DNA of 9,411 bases. Source: DASXMX01 sp036794395 (lineage in GTDB: Bacteria; Planctomycetota; Phycisphaerae; Tepidisphaerales; Tepidisphaeraceae). Within the stretch, counting starts at the first letter, position 1. The number at the start of each line of letters is the position of its first letter. A program made the position numbers and the translations under genes. The notes under the pieces were generated by a model. The model did no database searches, was not told the DNA's origin, and was given only the letters and a program-made list of their open reading frames with translations. Below, piece by piece: positions 6,370-9,411 of this stretch. The stretch lies in the NCBI GenBank assembly GCA_036794395.1, contig DAIRGS010000272.1:1-9411 (forward strand). Direction: 5' to 3'.

Positions 6370-7406
6370 GCGAGGAAATTGCGCCAGTTCTTGAAGGCGC
6401 GAGAACAATTCTCGAAAGCTGGCCGGAGTCGAAGTCGCTCAAAGCTTCTATTGCGCACGTCGAGAAGGCGATGGGGGAGAAATCCGACTCTGCCATCGAC
6501 GCGGCCAAGTGCCTTATAGAGGCGCTCTGCAAGACAATCCTGAGTGAACGAGGGGTCAAACCGGAGCCTAATCCGAAGCTCCACGCTCTGCTCAAGCAGA
6601 CTTGCACCTTGCTGGGCTTAAGCGAGGCGGAAGGTGGGGAATACGTTCGTAACATGGTGTCGGGTATGACGACCGCCATCCAAGCGCTCGGCGACTTTCG
6701 TAATCATTTTGGCCCGCTCGGCCATGGAAGAGACGCCTACCACGCGGGAGCGGAAGATTGGCAACGGACCATCGCCGTGAGAACCGCTGAGGCGATCTGC
6801 GTGCTCATACACGAGTCGTATCGGCGTTTGCCCGCGCTCGATGAATATTCCCGAAGGCCGTACCGTCAGGAACTTCAAGTGCATGAGTCTATGGATCGGC
6901 TTGCGGAGGTAACGGTTGACGAGGAGACGCACGAAATCGTGATCAACGGGGTCACCGTGCGGCCGAGCGAGATTCTTTGGGACTACGACCGCATCGCATA
7001 CATTGAGCAGAAGCGCGCTGCGGAAGACGCGGTTGCCGGTCCGCCCAGCTTCGATGACCTTCGCGAGGTCGAGCCGCTTGAGTGGCAGGGGCGGACAATC
7101 GTTGAGCAAGACAACATGGGCGATTGGGGCGGCTGGTTGGGTCAGTTTGATGGCCCCCTCCAAGATGCTTTCGGCGATCCAGACGACGACTGTACATCGC
7201 TCGCAGATATGATGGCGGAAGATTACATTGAGGAGTGTCAACGGGGTGGCTATCCGCTGCCGGCTGACTTCTCCGACGAGGATCGCGAAGTCGCACAGGA
7301 AGATGATCGTCGCGCAGTCATAGCTGAATTTGTCGGGTATCTTCGCGCATGGAAAGAGGCATGGATGGAGACGCGCCGGCGAAAGCAGGGGGCGGCACCG
7401 CGGTAA
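6366..7406 (+). CDS. Abi_C-domain protein, probable accessory defence gene
   Basis: A 346-aa soluble, acidic protein. Residues about 41-153 resemble the Abi_C domain (abortive infection protein-like C-terminal domain): DSAIDAAKCLIEALCKTILS (41-60) followed by ERGV, then LLGLSEAEG (82-90), and FRNHFGPLGHGRDAY at 111-125, matching the family's 'LRN..G.GHGR' signature, then a closing helix to YRRL. Abi_C usually ends a longer protein; here it is N-terminal, followed by a roughly 190-aa region I do not recognise, rich in Asp/Glu and Trp (WGGWLGQFDGP at 254-264) and closing with a basic helix (324-342). The start overlaps the hsdS stop as ATGA, so it is translated with the restriction-modification genes. 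By context I infer a role in phage defence, either directly or by modulating the complex; no catalytic residues can be named. Confidence 0.75.
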   Translation: MSEEIAPVLEGARTILESWPESKSLKASIAHVEKAMGEKSDSAIDAAKCLIEALCKTILSERGVKPEPNPKLHALLKQTCTLLGLSEAEGGEYVRNMVSGMTTAIQALGDFRNHFGPLGHGRDAYHAGAEDWQRTIAVRTAEAICVLIHESYRRLPALDEYSRRPYRQELQVHESMDRLAEVTVDEETHEIVINGVTVRPSEILWDYDRIAYIEQKRAAEDAVAGPPSFDDLREVEPLEWQGRTIVEQDNMGDWGGWLGQFDGPLQDAFGDPDDDCTSLADMMAEDYIEECQRGGYPLPADFSDEDREVAQEDDRRAVIAEFVGYLRAWKEAWMETRRRKQGAAPR

Positions 7407-7422
7407 CGGAGACGATGTCGCT

Positions 7423-7500
7423 ATGTTCCCCATCATCCGCGTCGATTCTCGTACTGCCGAGTCACTGGAGCCGCTGGGTACGAAGCCGAAGTTCTGGTAG
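7423..7500 (+). pseudogene. Possible remnant of a HipA-like kinase N-terminus
   Basis: ATG 7423 opens a 25-codon frame that stops at TAG 7498-7500. It begins MFPIIRVDSRTAESLE and ends LGTKPKFW. From memory, '(L/M)GTKxKFWF' followed by an 'LFK...TGEDW' block opens a group of HipA-like kinases. Here the frame breaks exactly where that block should follow. The next bases in the same frame (after TAG TGA) read CSFKPKPIPTNRGTRIA before another stop, a faint echo of 'LFK...RGTGE'. GGAG at 7409-7412 could be a ribosome site. The rest of the kinase is absent, so if the resemblance is real this is a decayed relic. It could also be a short chance ORF. The remaining gap to 7586 shows nothing else. Confidence 0.3.
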
Positions 7501-7599
7501 TGATGCAGTTTCAAACCCAAGCCAATTCCGACAAATCGCGGCACGCGGATTGCGTAATCGCTCAAGTTTCCAACTCGCCACAACCGAAGGAAGGTTGCA

Positions 7600-7863
7600 A
7601 TGGCGCAGTTTGAGCTTGTCGAGTCGTGCGATGTGGATGATGGTTCGCTCGACGGGCTTTCCGCGCAGCTGTGCTTTGCGCTGGGCGTAGAGTGGATGAA
7701 GTTCCTATCTGATGTCCGGCGCGGAAGTCCATTTACCGCATCCGTTCATCAGGCAAATTCGATTCGGCTCGTGCAACTAGCGGAGCGGCACAATCGTTTT
7801 GTCGAGCATCATGAATTCTCGCCTGGATGGACGCGCATTACGGTTGGTGGCCATAGGGATTAA
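7600..7863 (+). CDS. Hypothetical 87-aa protein
   Basis: A short soluble protein that I do not recognise. AAGGAAGG at 7587-7594, 5 nt before the ATG, is a strong Shine-Dalgarno and makes a real gene likely. It has an acidic start (VESCDVDDGSLDGLS, residues 7-21), a likely helix with ALGVEWMKFLSDVRRG (27-42), then SVHQANSIRLVQLAERHNRF (48-67) and a short closing beta segment (WTRITVGG). There are no membrane segments or metal-binding clusters. It lies downstream of the putative HipA-like remnant and may have been its partner. Its stop TAA (7861-7863) overlaps the stop of the opposing gene. Confidence 0.65.
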   Translation: MAQFELVESCDVDDGSLDGLSAQLCFALGVEWMKFLSDVRRGSPFTASVHQANSIRLVQLAERHNRFVEHHEFSPGWTRITVGGHRD

Positions 7864-8786
7864 GCCGGTCCTGCAAATGCCCATACAACGGAAATGCCGC
7901 ACTGGGGGCAGGGGGCGAATGTTTCACCTTGGGAAATCATCCGCTCGGTTGGATGTTCGCATCCAAGGGATCGATAGAGGGCGGTCTGTGAACAAACGGC
8001 ACCGGTTGGCGTAGATTTCGCCTGGCCCGTGAGTCTCTTGCTCAACTCATGAATCTGTCCTGCTGGGCCGTCAAACATAAACTTGGTTCCTAGAAATCGC
8101 GTCTTTCCCGCAAGGACAAAATCGCCAGTTCGAATCAGAACGGTGCCACCCTTTACGGTCACGTCTTGCAAAACCTTTCCATCGAGTTCCAACGTTGGCG
8201 AATCGAGTTCTCCGCGTATGATTTGATGGATAGCGCCAGCGGACGCAATCGACCAGCGAGCAATTTCTATTTCGCTTTCCGTGTAGTTTATTCCTAAGCC
8301 AAACCCAGTACCCGTGAACCCCATGGCAAGTTTTACCTCTGGAGAGAACGTCAATTGTCCGCTATCGGCGGTCGCAACCTGCTTCCCGGCCTTACCATAG
8401 AATGTTCCATGAATAGTCGTGATGTATTGGCCCTTGCCACGGTCGGTGTGATACTTGCTTTGGACAGTAAGAACCGCATTCCCCTGCCCGTCATGAATCT
8501 CGTAGCCGACATGATCTCCCATGATCTTTGAGCAATTTCGCGGATTCAAAACGAGAATGTTGCGAACGATTCTGAACAACGGAAGCCCTTCCGAATCCAA
8601 GAAATTTCCTGTTAAGATCGGATAGGTGTCTACTGCCATGGCGGGAGCGCCAACAAGGAAGAAGTCGTCCGGTGCTCCGACTTCTCCAACCACAAAAGCA
8701 TTGCAGAGGTTTCCCCCGACAAGGTAATTGCTGAAGTCATTTGCACAGATTTCTGCGCGGACGATGCTGCAATCATCGCTGGACAT
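7860..8786 (-). CDS. Hypothetical 308-aa protein with C-terminal zinc-knuckle-like motif
   Basis: I do not recognise a named family. The central part (about 55-140) has a pattern I have seen in unannotated bacterial proteins: NFLDSEGLPLFRIVRNILVL (61-80), NPRNCSKIMGDHVGYEIHDG (81-100), then TTIHGTFYGKAGK (123-135). It suggests repeated beta hairpins. About 195-240 is again strand-rich (KVLQDVTVKGGTVLIRTGDF at 204-223). The C-terminus carries C276, H278, C293 and C296 (GCEH, then CPQCG), a plausible zinc site, with C265 nearby. There is no signal peptide. The start is supported by AAAGGA (complement of 8793-8798), 6 nt before the ATG. A palindromic operator-like element lies about 55-88 nt upstream, so regulated expression is likely. 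Confidence 0.75.
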   Translation of the reverse strand: MSSDDCSIVRAEICANDFSNYLVGGNLCNAFVVGEVGAPDDFFLVGAPAMAVDTYPILTGNFLDSEGLPLFRIVRNILVLNPRNCSKIMGDHVGYEIHDGQGNAVLTVQSKYHTDRGKGQYITTIHGTFYGKAGKQVATADSGQLTFSPEVKLAMGFTGTGFGLGINYTESEIEIARWSIASAGAIHQIIRGELDSPTLELDGKVLQDVTVKGGTVLIRTGDFVLAGKTRFLGTKFMFDGPAGQIHELSKRLTGQAKSTPTGAVCSQTALYRSLGCEHPTERMISQGETFAPCPQCGISVVWAFAGPA

Positions 8787-8840
8787 GAGGCATCCTTTCG
8801 TGAGTTGCCATCGATAAGGTCGGCACTTTAAAACGATTAT

Positions 8841-8874
8841 CCCGACCGGTCAAGCATAATCCTGACCGGTCGGG
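8841..8874. promoter_or_regulatory. Paired palindromic operator in the divergent control region
   Basis: CCCGACCGGTCA (8841-8852) and TGACCGGTCGGG (8863-8874) are perfect 12-bp inverted repeats around a 10-nt spacer. Each arm contains the 8-bp palindrome GACCGGTC (8844-8851 and 8864-8871), with centres exactly 20 bp apart, about two helical turns. GACCGGTC is the kind of half-site bound by TetR-type repressors. The element sits between divergent genes. A perfect -35 TTGACA at 8877-8882 points right, and TTGTCA (complement of 8878-8883) points left, with GATTAT as its -10 inside the operator. No T run follows, so a terminator is unlikely. The regulator is not identifiable in this window. Confidence 0.65.
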
Positions 8875-8901
8875 CATTGACAAAAGCCATTTCCATGATT
8901 A

Positions 8902-8942
8902 ACCTAGCCGCCGCGTCGGCCAGCTCCCTTTGGCGGCTAGGT
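8902..8942. repeat. 11-bp inverted repeat in the leader of the 85-aa gene
   Basis: ACCTAGCCGCC (8902-8912) and GGCGGCTAGGT (8932-8942) are exact reverse complements around a 19-nt loop. The element lies after the rightward -35 TTGACA and before the 85-aa gene, so it would form a hairpin in that transcript or serve as another protein-binding site. A TTGTTTTTG run appears only 10 nt further on, too distant for a normal intrinsic terminator. Confidence 0.6.
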
Positions 8943-8986
8943 CGAAAACGAGTTGTTTTTGCACGACGCAGATGGGATGTTGTAGA

Positions 8987-9244
8987 ATGCAGAAGCGAAC
9001 GGCAAGGGGAAGAGACGTAAATCAAATTGCCCACGCGATGGTTGAAGCGATTTCGGCCGGCGAGATGCCCGCCAACCTTCCGCAGACGCCAGACGGGAAG
9101 AATCCGTTTGCTGTAGCACTTGGAAGGCGCGGCGGGTTGAAGGGTGGTCCGGCCCGCGCTGCAAAAATGACACAAAAGCAGCGGAGTGAATCGGCCAAGA
9201 AGGCCGCACGGGCTCGATGGTCTGCCGTGCGAAACGCGGAATAA
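8987..9244 (+). CDS. Small basic protein with GRRGGLKGG and AKKAARARW motifs
   Basis: An 85-aa, strongly basic protein. The N-terminal part (RDVNQIAHAMVEAISAGE, residues 9-26) looks helical. ALGRRGGLKGGPARAAK at 44-60 and SAKKAARARW at 69-78 are motifs found in many short uncharacterised bacterial proteins, some loosely labelled histone-like or nucleic-acid binding. DNA or RNA binding is a reasonable inference from charge alone. The frame is open from 8930, but residues before ATG 8987 are Cys-rich and unlike the family. The ribosome site before 8987 is poor, and a TAGAAT at 8983-8988 overlaps the start, so the exact start is uncertain. The -35 TTGACA at 8877 and the paired palindrome upstream suggest regulated expression, divergent from the 308-aa gene. 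Confidence 0.65.
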   Translation: MQKRTARGRDVNQIAHAMVEAISAGEMPANLPQTPDGKNPFAVALGRRGGLKGGPARAAKMTQKQRSESAKKAARARWSAVRNAE

Positions 9245-9249
9245 CCTTC

Positions 9250-9408
9250 ATGCCGAAAAAGATGAGAAGGTACAACCTGATCGTTTTCCAACATGGGCAT
9301 TCGTCCGCGAAACATCAATCGCTGACCCGAATGACGGTGGCCCATATTCAGCGGCAGTTAGCACTACAGCGCCACTTTAGCACAACGGCCGGCCGTTACG
9401 GCGTGTAG
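9250..9408 (+). CDS. Doubtful 52-aa ORF after the basic protein
   Basis: An ATG 5 nt after the preceding stop opens a 52-codon basic frame (beginning MPKKMRRYNLIVFQHGHSS) ending in TAG at 9406-9408, just inside the window edge. Close spacing suggests an operon mate. There is no clear Shine-Dalgarno and no recognised motif, and a competing frame overlaps it (9186-9380), so it may be chance or the relic of something longer. Confidence 0.3.
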   Translation: MPKKMRRYNLIVFQHGHSSAKHQSLTRMTVAHIQRQLALQRHFSTTAGRYGV

Positions 9409-9411
9409 AGG

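Noticed and set aside
6618..7583. 321-aa minus-strand ORF opposite the Abi_C gene
   Set aside because: Composition is typical of an antisense frame; the plus-strand gene has domain similarity and operon coupling.
7349..7690. 113-aa plus-strand ORF bridging the Abi_C gene and the 87-aa gene
   Set aside because: Ser/Arg-rich, overlaps both neighbours out of frame and lacks a ribosome site, whereas the 87-aa frame has AAGGAAGG.
8841..8874. Intrinsic terminator for the 85-aa or 308-aa gene
   Set aside because: The stem is strong but no T run follows on either strand, and it lies upstream of both genes.
8930..8986. Longer start for the 85-aa basic protein
   Set aside because: The added residues are Cys/Thr-rich, overlap the 11-bp inverted repeat and do not resemble this protein type.

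Overview
The window most likely comes from a moderately GC-rich, flagellated, Gram-negative-type bacterium. Planctomycetota is my best guess. The evidence is a FliM with the CheY-binding N-terminus, a DUF2617-like gene (a family I associate largely with Planctomycetes), and an intergenic region built of heptanucleotide repeats like those seen in planctomycete, cyanobacterial and chloroflexal genomes. The taxonomic call is an inference; no rRNA or tRNA gene is visible.

Layout. (A) 1-2835 is core-like. A GTG-started fliM lies behind a good Shine-Dalgarno and a sigma28-like promoter, and is coupled by an ATGA overlap to a CPBP-family membrane protease. A consensus -10 box and a leader of about 170 nt with five successive hairpins then precede a DUF2617-like gene, which ends in a textbook intrinsic terminator. 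(B) 2840-3264 is a repeat island made of three unrelated heptanucleotide families laid end to end (CAATGGA-type, TRCTGRG/GGCGGAG-type and CGGATTG-type). Part of it recurs inverted at 52-139, so the fliM/CPBP/DUF2617 block is bracketed by inverted composite repeats. (C) 3396-7406 is a tightly coupled defence operon: type I restriction-modification hsdM and hsdS, then a gene with an Abi_C-like (abortive infection C-terminal) domain. No hsdR is present in the window. (D) 7407-9411 is a patchwork of small or unfamiliar genes. It holds a possible HipA-like kinase N-terminal remnant, an 87-aa hypothetical gene, a convergent 308-aa gene with a C-terminal zinc-knuckle-like motif (the two genes share a TTAA stop), a divergent control region with a strong paired palindrome, an 85-aa basic protein, and a doubtful 52-aa ORF at the edge.

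How the parts work together. Region A would supply the flagellar switch plus two housekeeping proteins of unclear role. Region C would methylate DNA with a specificity set by two target-recognition domains, with the Abi_C gene as a probable accessory defence component. Region D looks like accessory DNA of the kind that gathers beside defence genes. The least explained items are the hairpin-rich leader at 2058-2212, the heptad island with its inverted partner, and the paired operator at 8841-8874.
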